A stretch of DNA of 64,000 bases from Vombatus ursinus (GCF_900497805.2 NW_020948983.1:17847029-17911028), one strand, 5' to 3'. Shown: positions 11,101 to 23,360, counted from the stretch's first letter. The notes: generated from the sequence alone by a model not told the origin. Translations and numbers: made by a program.

Positions 11101-11304
11101 GCTGTCATTCAATTCTAATTTAGAGTTACACTTCAAGATATATTTCACATTACATTCAATATCATCCCTTGAAATTACTAGAAGTAGAAGCTAAGTATCA
11201 GCAAAGTAAATTATCTGACAACCAAAGGGTTAGTTTTATCTACGATAACAGAAATGTTAAGAGAAGATTTCCAAGCAAGCAATAAAAGTAATTTTTAAAA
11301 AATA

Positions 11305-11690
11305 AAAGTTTAGAAAATGAGACCCAAGAAAGTAACAAGAACCAAGGTTAATTAGTAAGAAAAAAGGCTATGTAGTGACATAAGAATCTTCAAATAATGC
11401 TGCATAATTACAATGACCAAGCTTGGCCCTAAAGAAATGAGAAAATGAAAAATGTACCTCTTCCCTTTCTTTGCAGAGATGGAGGACTACAGATATGAAA
11501 AATGATATACTGTCAGATTCAGTTAATGTAGTGGTTAATTTTGCTTTTAACTGCTTCTTTTTCCCTCTCTTTTTATTCTTTATTAAAAGCTATTGTTCCC
11601 TGGTTAAAGGTGGTAGGGAGTATGTTCAGAAATTAAAGTGATACAAAAAAGAGATGCAAAAAAATTAATTTTTAAAAGTCATTAAATATG
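11305..11690 (+). mobile_element. LINE 3'-UTR-like fragment
   Basis: 'tgagacccaagaaagtaaca', 'agagatggaggactacagat', 'tctttttattctttattaaa' and 'taaagtgatacaaaaaagag' match the neighbouring copies. Confidence 0.5.
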
Positions 11691-11944
11691 TAAGTAACTC
11701 TCATATGAGGCATGCACCAGTTTCCCATCTCCTAGCAGGACAGAACAAGAAAAGAAGGAAGTACAGTTTAGAAAGACTTACAATTTTTCTTAAAAAGAAA
11801 AATGTCTAAGTGGTAAAAAGTCAAGTACTGCAACAGGTTATTACCAGGAAAAGATGAATAATCCCATTCTAATTGAGAGCTCTAAAACAGACCAGATAAA
11901 ACAGCTTATATGCACTACAATACTTACAGCGGCATTTGGAAACA

Positions 11945-12335
11945 TATAGACGCTCAATGGACTATGTGAATGTAAAATCAAACTTTTTTGATATGTTGAT
12001 TGGTTGTGTTAATTTTTTCCTCTTTTTTTGTAAGGAATGACTTTCTAAGAAGGGAAGGGAAAATGACTCAAAGAAAAATGTAGATGATGTAAAAACAAAA
12101 GCTATCCAAAAAAATCTTTTGTTCACTCTTCCACTGCACTGCAGAGACATTGTGGTGGAACATTACATATCACAGACTTTTCTGGACATGATTGTTAGTT
12201 TTATAGAACTTTATTTTCTTTTTTATTCTTTGTTACAAGGAATGATTCTCTGGGAAGGGAAGGATACAGTGCAAAATATAAGTGGTATAAAAACAGAAGC
12301 TATCAATAAGTTTTTAAATTTAAAAATCTATTTAA
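11945..12335 (+). mobile_element. two consecutive LINE 3'-UTR-like fragments
   Basis: Copy one (11945-12119) has 'ttgatatgttgattggttgt' and ends 'gatgtaaaaacaaaagctat'. Copy two (12120-12335) repeats the same order ('ttttttattctttgttacaa', 'ggtataaaaacagaagctat caataag'). Confidence 0.55.
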
Positions 12336-12639
12336 AAAAACTAAACCAAGACAGCCCATATGTCCACTATGTTTCAAGTGTCATATTGGTGAAAGAGTAG
12401 GGGGGAGGAGTGAAGAGGAAACTGGACCAGAAACGCTGAAGAGGTCTTGAGGGGAAAAAGTTTAAGAAGCCCACTAGACAAATTCTCAAGGTTCCTTCTA
12501 CCCTCCTTTGTTGCCTATTTTGCCACTATAAAGAACAAGTTTTTCCTACATATCAGCTGAAATCTTAAAAAGCAAGTTGGTTCCATATATATATCCTAAC
12601 TACACACTCAAATTACTTTTCATTAAGATAAACTTTCAA

Positions 12640-13350
12640 ACAATCAGTTGTTTAATTTTATGACCCAATTTACAAAAATATGGACAATCACCCATGAAGT
12701 GAGGATCAGCATATTCCCAAAAGATAACATCTTTACCATCCATCCCCTTCTTTCTACTAATACAGCCACCACCTTAGCTCTGGCTTTCATTATCTCTCAC
12801 CTGGACTCTTATCATAGGCTCTCAACTGGTGCCCTGGCTTCCCCTTCTCCAGTCCATCCTCTATATAGTTACCAAAATAAACATCCTGAGACATAGGCCC
12901 AAGCACATTACTGTACCTTTTCTCAAAAACCTTCAATCACCATGTACTGCTCCAGGGGAAACTAAACTGCTCAGCCTGGCATTTAAGGTCTTCTACAATC
13001 TGGCTCCAATCTACCTTTGAGGCCTTATTCTCCTCACATTCCAGCCAAAATGAACTACTAGTTGTTCCACAAATGCTATATTCCACTTCTGGTCCCTATG
13101 ACAATCTGTCCCTCCTCCCTTTCCCTAGCATCCTTCTAGGCTCAGCTTGAATGCCACCACCTTCCATAATCCCCTCACTGCAGGGTTCTCTTCTTTCTTA
13201 GATTACTTTATGCCATTTAATCTAGGCATCCGTTGTATCCTCCTCCCCACACTTGCACAAAAATGTAAGCTCCTTGAGATCAGGAATTGTTTCCCTTTTA
13301 TCTTCCTGGCACCCAGCATAGTGCCTTAACCTAGTACCTAATAACTATCT
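12640..13350 (+). mobile_element. L2 LINE ORF2 C-terminus and 3' end
   Basis: 'cacctggactcttatcatag', 'aaactgctcagcctggcatt taaggtcttctacaatctgg' and the tail 'gtaagctccttgagatcagg ... cacccagcatagtgcctt' are in L2 order. Short frames such as NILRHRPKHITVPFLKNLQS echo the RT C-terminus. Confidence 0.85.
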
Positions 13351-13559
13351 GGTGAACTGATTCCCATTTTTCATATTTCCCTGATATTACCACATACCAT
13401 GCCAGCAGTTTATGCCTAAATGTTGCCAGAGCACAACAATGCATCATAAATACCTGAGCACAAGAGACCATTCTCTAGCCCATGGGCGTCCATAACTCAG
13501 TACCCACAAGAAAGGAACTTTCAGCTTAATACTGCATCTAAAACACAGAGGGGGTAGTC

Positions 13560-13920
13560 CTACTAGACTCTACCCTGATCAGACCATGGGTACAAGGTTA
13601 TGCTCAGCTCGGGGACACTAACTGAAACATATCCATGAGAGGACAACAAATGTGGCAAATGAATCCAAAACCACAGAAGGATTCATTTAAATTAGAGATG
13701 TTTAGCCTAGAGAAGAAAAGAATTGGTGGGGGCATAACTGTCCTCTTCAAAATCTGAAGGGACAAAATATGAAATAGGGCTCAATATTAAAGGAAGAGAA
13801 GTTTCCAACAACTACAGTTCTCCAACAATGAATGTGAGAGAATATCTTATATAGTAGTGCATTTGCCATTGCTGAGAGCACCCAAACAGGGATGAGATGA
13901 GCATCTGTCGAGGCTGTTAC
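13560..13920 (+). mobile_element. CR1/L3-like LINE 3' fragment
   Basis: 'gagatgtttagcctagagaa', 'ggcataactgtcctcttcaa' and 'gggctcaatattaaaggaag' follow the conserved CR1/L3 3'-region order ('ttagcctggagaag', 'gctgtcttcaa', 'ggctcaatataagga'). Very old. Confidence 0.6.
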
Positions 13921-13972
13921 AGAAGAGAAGGAGCCCTACCTTCCCTCAGAAGGCCAAAAGCAGACTGTCCAA

Positions 13973-14041
13973 CAGTGTCTGAGTGTCTGAGTCTCTGTCT
14001 GTCTCTCTATCTCTCTGTCTCTCTCCCTCCCTCCCTCCCCC
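13973..14041. repeat. (TCTG/TCTC/CCCT)n low-complexity tract
   Basis: Pyrimidine microsatellite that drifts from TCTG-type to TCTC to CCCT units; it creates a Leu/Ser-rich spurious frame. Confidence 0.9.
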
Positions 14042-14219
14042 GGGTCCTTATGATCCTCTACAGCCTCTGTTCTTGGAGGTCTCTTTCCATGAAGGCCAAA
14101 CTGTGCAGAGCCTTTGGCAGGTATGATGGAGTGGCCAGATTAAATAAACATTAGGCCTCAGGACTGTAATTTCCTGGGAGTTGTCATATACCACCTGGGA
14201 GTTGGATACACCACTTTCA

Positions 14220-14765
14220 AAAAACAGTTGTTTACCTGTTATTGGACTCTTGCTTCTATAGAAGAGATGATGTGTAATACCTGTTCAGAGTTGCTCATCA
14301 TGAGTTGTGGGATACGACAGGATCTCTTTAATGATATGGATAAGGTAATGGAGGTTTCCATTGTTAGATGGAAATGGTATAGTAAAAAAATCTTGTCTGC
14401 CCTCTCCATCAAGGTTATTTTACACATCAGTCAGGCAGCTCTCAGCTTAGCCCATTGGGAGCAGGACCCTCATACATCAGGGTGCCCCATTACTAGATCA
14501 ATGGCTGCTGAGGTCCAGTTGTATACACCTCTCTCATTAGGGACAGAACCATCCATGAACCAGGCAAAGAAGCATTCTTTGAGAACTAAGTCCTTACAGG
14601 CAAGGGTTAGAGGAGGAAGCAAAGCATTGGCAGTAGGACTGGAAGCCTCAGCCTTCAGCAAAGCCATAGCCTGTTCATGGAGGGCACCACCAGTGGAGAG
14701 GCCTGGGCAGGCACAATCTTGAATATACCAATTCAACTTGGCTATAAACGGGAATTTCAATAACT
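14220..14765 (-). mobile_element. endogenous retrovirus pol fossil (RNase H region)
   Basis: The minus strand keeps an RNase H-like signature (a D-G-S box followed by a W-x-x-A block) and flanking pol-type sequence. It is a broken relic with several breaks, no LTRs recognised nearby, and family unassigned. It looks old. Confidence 0.5.
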
Positions 14766-14859
14766 ACTGCACGTCACAAGGTGGATTCGAGGCTCAATGA
14801 GATCATGCAGGTAAAACACTATGTAAATGTGAGTAGCTACTCCCATCTTGCCCTGACAG

Positions 14860-15390
14860 CTCCTCAATCCATTTGTCTTGCCTGTCTCATCTCAATTTTT
14901 AAAATCCTCCCATTCATTATCCTAAAATTTCCATCATCTGTGGATAACCATGCCAGATCTAGTTTCACCAGGATGGACCCTTGCCACTCCCTCCTCTCTC
15001 CTCATTTACCCTCTTGCTATTTCTCTCAATCTCCTCCTCTTATTACCTCTGCATCAAATGTTCCATTATTTGAGTTTTTTCATCTGCCATCTTTTTAAAG
15101 CTGGGCTTTTTTATTCCATCTTTCCACTACCTTAGATCTCCTTGGCATGTCTAAAGATGAGCCTGAAGGCTCATTTCCTCAAGTGTTGGCTTCTTTTTTT
15201 TAAACCTATGTAACCTCCAGCCTGTGCCTGATGCCTGGAATTCCACTATTAGAGATTTATTCCTTTGATTTAAAGCATTTTCTCCTATACTATATTTGAC
15301 AAGTACCTCTTGATAGGAAAGGTAACCCCATCAAGCTTTTACCACTTTGACATAAATGAGTTTTTTGGTTCTCTCCAACCCTAACTTTGC
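14860..15390 (+). other. unassigned pyrimidine-rich stretch, possibly L2-derived
   Basis: C/T-rich sequence resembling the composition of L2 internal DNA at 61.4-61.6 kb, but without a firm matching word. No gene seen. Confidence 0.25.
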
Positions 15391-15689
15391 TGAAAGTAAC
15401 TCCAGACAGACTGACACACAACAGATAGGTTTGAAACCTAAATGGAAATACAGAGGCACTGCCTAGGATGCCACGGGTTGGGGCCCTTGGCAGGAAGAGT
15501 ATGGTATGAGGCCCCAGAGTTGCTAAGGAGGTTTCAAAGAGGACAAGGGGTCAGTGCTTTGGAAATACTTTTAAAATGTTATTCTGAACTTAGCAGCCAA
15601 GACAAAAACAATCAAATATACTAAGAAGAATAAAAATTATTATACATGCCATCAATTTAATTGTTTAGACTTTGTTTTTAAAATATGCA

Positions 15690-15890
15690 TATTAACTAGC
15701 ACCCTATTCACTTCCATATCCTTTTCTGAACTCTCTTCTGTGTATTTTTCCATAGTTGCCATAATATTGGCTTAGCTGATCCAATTCCATTTTCTTCACT
15801 CTGTATCACTTTATATGTTCTGTCATTTCTAATTGGTGTAATAATATTCCACAATCTGTTTAGCCATTGCTCAATCACTGCACACGTGTG
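15690..15890 (-). mobile_element. L1-like LINE, ORF2 C-terminal fragment
   Basis: The minus frame reads EQWLNRLWNIITPIRNDRTY, matching the L1 ORF2 C-terminal pattern (EWLNKLW...I-R-N-D). Old copy. Confidence 0.6.
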
Positions 15891-16830
15891 CCACCCCCTT
15901 CTGGAGGACATCACAAAGAATCCTGCCAGTGTACACTCTGTGTGAGGTGCTGGGCAACACGGACAAGATGACAACAGCTCTTACTCAAGGACCTTATCAT
16001 TTTTCTATGCAAAGATATCTTTGGTGTTTTGGTCTTGGAGACATTTTACAGAAATAGAGACAGGGGGCTCCCAAACACAGCTCTCTTGCCTCATTGTTTT
16101 GCTTACACCAATATGCATTAAGTGTCTTCTTATGCTTGCTTCACTATTTCAAAATTCACACCAGGACCTCTCCACTTTCAATTTTCAACTTAAACCCACT
16201 GCTCCTCCAAGGATTTAGCAATGTTCTTAAAGGCAAATTAACACTAGGAGGTATGAATTTTCTCTCTCCCTCTCTGCAGACAACTGAAACTCCTCACCTC
16301 ATTACCCTAGCCTGGACCCTGAATTGACTTTCTTACTCCTGCTTTCTAGCCCCTTAATTTATTCAGTGCTATTCACATCTGTTGTCACTGTCATTAACCA
16401 TCCCATGAATGTCATATCCTTCTCTTCTTGTAATTCTTAACCTTTTACCTTCAAAAATACTTAAGCTTTTCTTTCCTGAGGAAAACAAAATTAAAATTTT
16501 GCTTCAGAAGATAAGATTAGCCTAGTGAAAAGACCACAACCCTGATGAAGCCAAAAAACAAATTTTTCAAAGACTGGTCCCACAAGGCTGCAAGAGGCCA
16601 GCAAGACATCAGAGAGGTTTCCCAAAAGGATATACCCTTCTCCCTTGTGCTACTTAAGATAAAAAGCATATTTTAAACAAGTGTCTTCATTAGAAATTCA
16701 ATGACTAAATCTATTCCTCAATTCCACAGAGAACAATTAAAACATTTCTACCTAAATTCCCTCACTTACTTAATTGGATGAGATCGTAGGATTTCCTACT
16801 CCTAAATTACTTCAAAACTTTAAAAAATAA
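15891..16830. other. unassigned intron sequence
   Basis: No firm repeat or gene. Short frames here have no domain features. Confidence 0.3.
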
Positions 16831-16834
16831 GATC

Positions 16835-16985
16835 ATAGGATGCTAAGTCTGGAAGGACCTTAGGTATCAATCATCTAGTCCAATCCCTCGATTTTCCAGA
16901 TGAGGAAAATGAGGCCCAAAGAAGTTATTAATTAACCCATCCCCTTGGCTGGTGGGAAGGAGAACTGAGAATAGGGCGAAGGGAC
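16835..16985 (-). mobile_element. MIR-related SINE, antisense
   Basis: 'taagtctggaaggaccttag', 'ctagtccaatccctcgattt' and 'gatgaggaaaatgaggccca' follow the reverse MIR order. Confidence 0.6.
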
Positions 16986-18395
16986 CAGACTCCATCTCTA
17001 GGGCTCTTCATACTCTGCCTTGCTCACTGGCAGTTTCAGAGATGTTGAGAGAGAAAAAAATGAAGGCAAAGTTTGGACTGTCCATCAAAGAATTCTACAA
17101 AAACATGAAGCTAAAGTAGCATAGCTTCTCCCTCCCTTCCATGAGAGTACTGCACTGAACAGGCTACAATCCTGTCCAATCCCTTCTTTTCTGACCTCCT
17201 CCTGTTCTCTGTTCCTCTTTCCTGGGATTCCTTTCCTTTCAGCTGAAGCCCCAGGTTACGGTATTGCTGCTTGTTCTCTCTCTAAAATGAGGTCACCTGA
17301 GCCTAAAGCATTGCTTATAGAACTGCCCAAGTTAAAGTACTAGATTTTGATCCCTGACTTCTTCCTTTGCTTCCCTCAGGTATTAATCCCCTGGCTATTG
17401 TGAAAGCAGGCAGGAGGACTAAAGGAGTCTCTTATTAAAATGCCTTGGAGGCTGAAACCCATTCTTGGCAGAAAATCTATAAAGGGAAGGAGGCTCATGG
17501 ATTATGGTTCAGATTTCCATTTTAGCTATTTCTCCAAGGTGAAGAGCAAGGAGGTGGAAGAAAGATAGCAGACTTACCTATCACTGATCCAAGCTGCTCT
17601 CCTCGTGCCCGGGGTGGACTGGATTATGTTTGCCAGTCTAAAAATCTATTCACTCCTACTCTACAACACTAAAAACAAAGGTCCATTTCCTAGGAGATAT
17701 GCATGCCACCACCACCACCACCCCAGTACCTCAAAAGCCAGCTGACTCTCAAACCTTTTAGTTGTAGTTTCAGCACAAGACAGCAAAGGATAAATCCCTT
17801 GTTCACCTCTCTAGCTTGACCTATAGATTCAAACTAACAAGACCAATATGAAAAAAAAAAAAAACCTGTGTGGATAGCTTTTAACAAGTGGATCCAAACC
17901 ATAGTACTACCGTTTGAAAGGGCAAAGATGAAAATACGCAAGTATAAATAGATAATGAAAAAGTTAGCTTAGCATTACTTAACTCAAGAATTCAGAAAAC
18001 CTAGGTTTTCAGGTTCTCATATGCAAATAACTCCTCAATCTAACATGGGATTCATTCTTTAGCTCTCAATAAAATTGATATATGCAGGTGAAAGAGACAT
18101 CACGTAAGAAGAACCCAAACTGCAAAGCATCCTCAGAATGACAGCTAATAGAAAGCAATAGACTTGTAGAACATCACCTTCTTAACTAAACTAAAAAGAA
18201 AAAGATGTCATTTTTTGCTAAATAGTCTCTTGATGGGATTTTTGAGGTAAGATATGGAAAGGCATAGAAGAGCCCATGTCCCTCACACACCAAGAAGACA
18301 CCAGATAAAACAAATGTTCAGGAAGACTAAAGAAAAATGGCAATAAACTCCTCTACCCAATCCAAGACTACAAAAGAAGACAGTAGGAAGCTTAC
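16986..18395. other. repeat-poor intron sequence
   Basis: Contains a short (CCA)n run at 17708-17722 and A-runs near 17850. I see no repeat family or coding homology. Confidence 0.35.
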
Positions 18396-18536
18396 CGGCA
18401 ACAAAATAGAAATTGCGCCAGAGAATATGTAACCAACATGAGTTCCAGTAAATGGTCTGAAGCCTGTGGGCCCTTTGAGTAGGGACACACAAGGAGAAGT
18501 AGAAGGTAGTGAAACAAGCAGGCTCTCAGCCATGAC
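18396..18536 (-). other. exon-like segment in CNNM2 intron 1 (unrecognised)
   Basis: On the gene's own strand a pyrimidine tract ending ctcttctcccacag precedes a 141-base segment that ends CCG|gtaagc, a good donor. Its length is a multiple of three. An ATG three bases in opens 46 codons (MAESLLVSLPSTSPC...) that stay open to the donor and end with a hydrophobic stretch (GYIFSGAISILLP). I do not recognise the peptide and it matches no part of CNNM2 that I know. It could be an alternative or cryptic exon, or chance. Confidence 0.3.
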
Positions 18537-18653
18537 CTGTGGGAGAAGAGGGGAGGCAGCTCCTGAAGAATAAAAGGTAGAACACTTTACCTATGTAGTA
18601 GACTCCCTCAAACTGAGGGAAAAGGACTCAATGATTCCATGAGAAAGCAATAA

Positions 18654-19641
18654 CTTTTTTCTTTTCTATTTTTTATAATTTATTTATTTTTCAGTTTTCA
18701 ACATTCACTTCCATAAGATTTTGAGTTTTAAATTTTCTCCCCATCCCTCTCCTCCCCCCTCCCCAAGACAGCAGGCAATCTGATAGAGGCTTTACTTATA
18801 CATTCATTTTAAACGTATTTTCACATTAGTCATGATGTAAAGAAGAATTAGAACTAATAAGAGAAACCAAAGAAAAGGAAAGCAAATATCATGCTTCCAT
18901 CTGCATTCAAACTCCACAGTTCTTTCTCTGGATATGGATAGCATTTTCCATTGTGAGTCATTTGGAGATGTCTTAGATCCTTGCCTTGCTGAGAAGAGCT
19001 AAGTTATCAAAGTCAGTCATTGCACAATGTAGCTGTTACTGTGTACAGTGTTCTCCTGGTTCTGCTCACTTCACTCAGCATCAGTCCATACAAGTCTTTC
19101 CAGGTTTTTCTGAAGTCCACCTGCTCATCATTTCTTACAGCACAATAGTATTCCATTACATTCACATACCTTGTTCAGCCATTCCTCAATTGATGGGCAT
19201 CCCTTCAATTTCCAATTCTTTGCCACCACAAAAAAAAGCTATTATAAATATTTTTGTACATGTGGGTCCTTTTCCCATTTTTTTGATCCCTTTGGGATAC
19301 AGCCCTAGAAGTGCTATTGCTGGGTCAAAGGGTATGTACAGTTTTATAGCCCTTTAGGCATAGTTCCAAATTGCTCTCCAGAATGCTTGGATTAGTTCAC
19401 AACTCCACTAACAATGCATTAGCATTCCAATTTTCCCACATCTTCTCCAACATTTACCATTAACCTGTTTTGTAATGTTAGCCAATCTGATAGGTGTGAG
19501 TTGGTACCTCAAAGTTCTTTTGATTTGCATTTCTCTAATCAATAGTGATTTAGAGCACTTTTTCATATGACTATAGATAGCTTTAATTTCTTCCTCTGAA
19601 AACTGCCCGTTCATATCCTTTGACCATTTATCAATCGGTGA
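18654..19641 (-). mobile_element. L1-like LINE, 5'-truncated insertion with target duplication
   Basis: The 12-base repeat agaaagcaataa flanks it at 18642-18653 and 19642-19653. The minus strand holds the ORF2 C-terminus (the reverse strand of 'ccattcctcaattgatgggc' and 'cagccctagaagtgctattg') and a 3' UTR ending in an A-rich tail, seen as T-rich at 18655-18700. At 988 bases it is the longest clear copy of this family here. Confidence 0.85.
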
Positions 19642-19810
19642 AGAAAGCAATAATTTTTTGAACAAACTCAAAAGACTGAAAAATTAGACAAATATGTGAG
19701 GTATCTACTATCAAAAACAATTGACTTGGAAAACATATAGAGGAAAAATAAATTTAAGAATCAGCAAACTTCCTGAAAACCATAACCAAAAAACCTGGAC
19801 ACCATATTTT

Positions 19811-19991
19811 TTTTGTTGTTTTTTGTTTTTGTTTTTGTTTGTTTGTTTGTTTTTTGGTGAAGCAATTGGGGTTAAGTGACTTGTCCAGAGTCACACAGCT
19901 AGTAAGTGTTATGTGTCTGAGGCTGGATTTGAATTCAGGTCCTTCTGACTCCAGGGTCGGTACTCCATCCACTGCTCCACCTAGTTGCCAT
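19811..19991 (-). mobile_element. tRNA-derived marsupial SINE
   Basis: Antisense copy: T-rich tail, 'caattggggttaagtgactt gtcc', B-box complement 'gatttgaattcagg', and 'ctccacctagttgcc' at the 5' end. Imperfect target duplication acaccatatttt / acaccacatttt at about 19799 and 19995. Confidence 0.85.
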
Positions 19992-20454
19992 CTGCACACC
20001 ACATTTTAAGAAATCATTTTTTAAAAAACTGTCTAGATATATTAGAACCAGAAGGAAAAGTGAAAACAGAAAGAATACACTGGTCACTTCCTGAAAACCC
20101 AAGTTGATAATACATAGAAATCTCACAGTCAAAATCCAGGATTTCCATATCAAATAAAAAATGCCATTATATGCCATTAGTTTACTGGTGTTCTCAGCAC
20201 TGATACCTCTGGATGACACTGCAGCCATTAATTCATAGGGCTATTACAAACAATCCTACAATTCAAACCAAATCCCAACCTAGCATAAAAGCTCCTAGGC
20301 CAGGAAGAACGCCAACATTTCTTATTCTAGGGTGTTAAAATGTAAGCTCATTTTAGGATTTTTTTATTTCCTCAGACCAGAATAGGCCCTTTACATTACA
20401 GACACATAATAATTTAATTTTTTTAAATTCTGAACCTTACAATTTCCAAATTGT

Positions 20455-20890
20455 TGTTGTTCATTCTTTGTTTTTGAAGAGGACCAATGACATCACAGTG
20501 TGACGTCTTAACTTGCTTATAAACTGGATTGAAGTGAAGCAGAGTCGTACAAAGTCATTAACCTCACTTTCTCTTCTGGAGTCACAGAAATCCAGCGGCA
20601 AGACAAAAGTCAAGATGACTGGCAATGGTCCAGGATGCAGTGGATGACCTTGGTGTCTTTGATGTCTGACCAAACTCTAAGTGCTTCACAGCACCTGCTT
20701 CGTGGCTGGTGGAACAAATTGTTCTCACCCACCCATTCCACTGGGGGAAGTCTTCACAAGCTTGGGATAGACAGCCCCCCCCCCTCACCAATGGGTTTAC
20801 GGCATATCAGTTACGCTCAACCTGGTTTAGCTCATCTGCCAAGACAGTTTTACACAGGGGTGGCCACTGTGCATTCTACAGTTTCTTAAA
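20455..20890 (+). repeat. dispersed repeat, family not assigned
   Basis: 'gaagaggaccaatgacatca', 'gatgcagtggatgaccttgg' and 'gtggaacaaattgttctcac' belong to a repeat that I recall as common in marsupial genomes, but I cannot name its family. No open frame of note. Confidence 0.5.
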
Positions 20891-20949
20891 GCCACAAAAT
20901 AAATAAAGCAGATAATAAAGACTACCTGAAATCACTAATCTCTATTATG

Positions 20950-21765
20950 TTCAGCTTGCTTTTCCTTTTAAATATGCAATTTAATGGTACTTTCAAAGCT
21001 GACCTAATCATCTCTGTTTCCTTCTGGACTTTCTTCTATTCGTTTCTGAGCATTTTTAATGTTTTAATGACTTCCTTTTCTTTCTTTTCTTCACTTTCTC
21101 ATAATACTACTACTAACCTCTTTCTCCCTCTAACTGTCCCTCCATTGGAAAAAACAAAAATAAAACAAAACCCTCATAACAAACATACATCCTTAAACAA
21201 AACAAATCCAACCACTGGCCATGTCCGAAAACATGTACTGCATTCTGCTCCTAGGACCATCAGCTCTCTATCAGGAAACAGGTAGGTGGCATGCTTCATC
21301 ATCTGTCCTCCAAAATAGGGGATGGACATTTTATTGATCAAGTGTCTTAAGTCCTTCAGAGTTGTTTTTCTTTACAATGTTTTATGGTGTAAATAGCTGT
21401 CCTGGGTTTCTGTTCACTTCCTCTGGCATCAGTTCATATAAGCACTCCCAGGTTTCTCTGACACTGTCCATTTGATCACTCCATCATACCTGATAAGAGT
21501 TTTCACAGAACATGATTTGTCCAGTCATTCTCTGAACAATGGACACCATTTTCTGGTGCTTTGCTACAACAAATATAACTGCTTCCTGAACTCCAAACAA
21601 CACTTTTGTACAGGTGGGGTTTTTTCCCCTCCATTTTCAATATCTTTGGGGCCAAATAAGTTAGTTTACTGAACAACTTTCAGGCAGAATTCTGAGTAAA
21701 GTAATAGAGTATGGTTATATAGTTTTGTGAAGCAAGTTCTCCATAGTGATGACTACCAATTTTTC
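20950..21765 (-). mobile_element. L1-like LINE, older subfamily, ORF2 end plus 3' UTR
   Basis: The reverse strand shows the second 3'-UTR type ('ggccatgtccgaaaacatgt') leading to 'catcagttcatataagcact cccaggtttctctg', and a decayed ORF2 end ('ctccatcatacctgataaga'). More diverged than the 18.65 kb copy. Confidence 0.65.
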
Positions 21766-23360
21766 TCTCAGACAACAGCCATGTACTGGTCACTCTTACT
21801 TGAAAAATAATAATAATGCTTCACAAGTGTATAGCACTGTATAGCTTATAAAACACTTTGACTTAAATTATGCATTTGTGCAAAGTGACTAAAGTCTACC
21901 TCAAATTCTAAAGAGGTTTTCTCACTTCTTAAATAATCTGTTTCTATAAGTTAACACGGTGGTCTTTTCAGGGAAAAGAAGACAATGCAACTCATTTTTG
22001 CAATCACAATGCTTATCAGACCAACAGAATTTAACCTTCCCAGAGCACTTCCCAGAGACAGAGCGTGGAAAGGCCTAACAATGTTGAGGAGAAAACAGCT
22101 GACTCAGACCTCTGTAAAAGAGGTTGTAAGACAGCAAAATAGGCAATACAAGAAAATAGTTGCCTTCTATTGGTAAATTGACAGGGAAGAAATTAGGGTG
22201 CTTTTAGATAGTAAAGTTTTGGCAGAAACACCAGGTTCTGTATTAATACTAAGAAAAAATATTATTAAAAATATTAATCCCAAGGAAAAAAAGTTAAGAA
22301 AAACCATCGGCCAGATCATGCCCCCAAGACAGGGAGCAGCAAGAGCAGCTAGAGGGCCGCTGATTTGCCACCTACGTATCAATTCGAACCTACAAATAAT
22401 CAGACCTACATACAAACCACTCTAATTTCAGAGAAGAAAAAGAATGGGGGAAGAAGGGAGAGAGTAGATCATCCTCAAGAAATGTTTTAATCTAACCTTA
22501 CAGCTGTATGGTACTTCTAACTTTCCAAAGTCCAATAACTCTGGATTTTCTGAGCACCCCAAAGAGGCAGAGCAGAAATTAATAGGTATTCCATACCAGA
22601 GAAAGCTATTAAAAGCAAAAAGGGAGGTTGAATGACTGGCCAAATTAACCAATGCTTCTTGCCAAATAATTAGTGGCAGAGCTGGGATGACGACTCCCGT
22701 CTAATTCCCAGCCTGGGTTCCTTCCACTGGATTCTGCTCCTTCCCCAAAAAGCTTAACAGAGATTCCCTCCTACCCCAACTGCCAATTTGAAAAAGATAC
22801 AATGTAAATTGGTACTAAGCTTATTGGTTCAAGCCCTGGTGATTTCAGAAAAATATTTAATTTTATATAGAGAGATATATCAATATGGGCACCCATATCA
22901 ATGAATCTTCTAAATATAAAATTATATACATGTACTTACATACATATCTATATATAGATATGTTTCCTCTTTTTTCTCACTTGTAAAATTGGGATAATAA
23001 TGTTTGCATTATATACCACATGTGGTTTTTATGAGGAAAATATAGATGTAAGCTTTTATTATTATTCCAATACCTTTTCATGGTGTGAAAACAGCCCTGG
23101 GTTCTCAAAGGTGACATTAGTAAAACATAAGCTTTCCAGTCCCTACTAGGCTGGAAAGCATTCCTTCCTGTCACCTGAGGAGAACCAGGCTAGCTTAGGT
23201 TTGGCACAGGATGGAGAATGTTGTGACCATGGCACCTTACACAGGCTGTCTCCTATGGCCCCGAAGCCCTTTGATCTGTGCTGATGGAGACAGCACCCAC
23301 AACAACAAAATGACAGATTCTCCAAGAGGAATCGGTTGTGGTGGCTGTTTGGCAGGGGTG
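21766..23360. other. mostly unassigned intron sequence
   Basis: A weak MIR tail-like bit near 21815-21870; otherwise no recognised element. A 75-codon plus frame at 22198-22425 has no recognisable domain. Confidence 0.3.

Noticed and set aside
14228-14722. 164-codon plus frame as a host gene
   Set aside because: It is the antisense shadow of a retroviral pol fossil.
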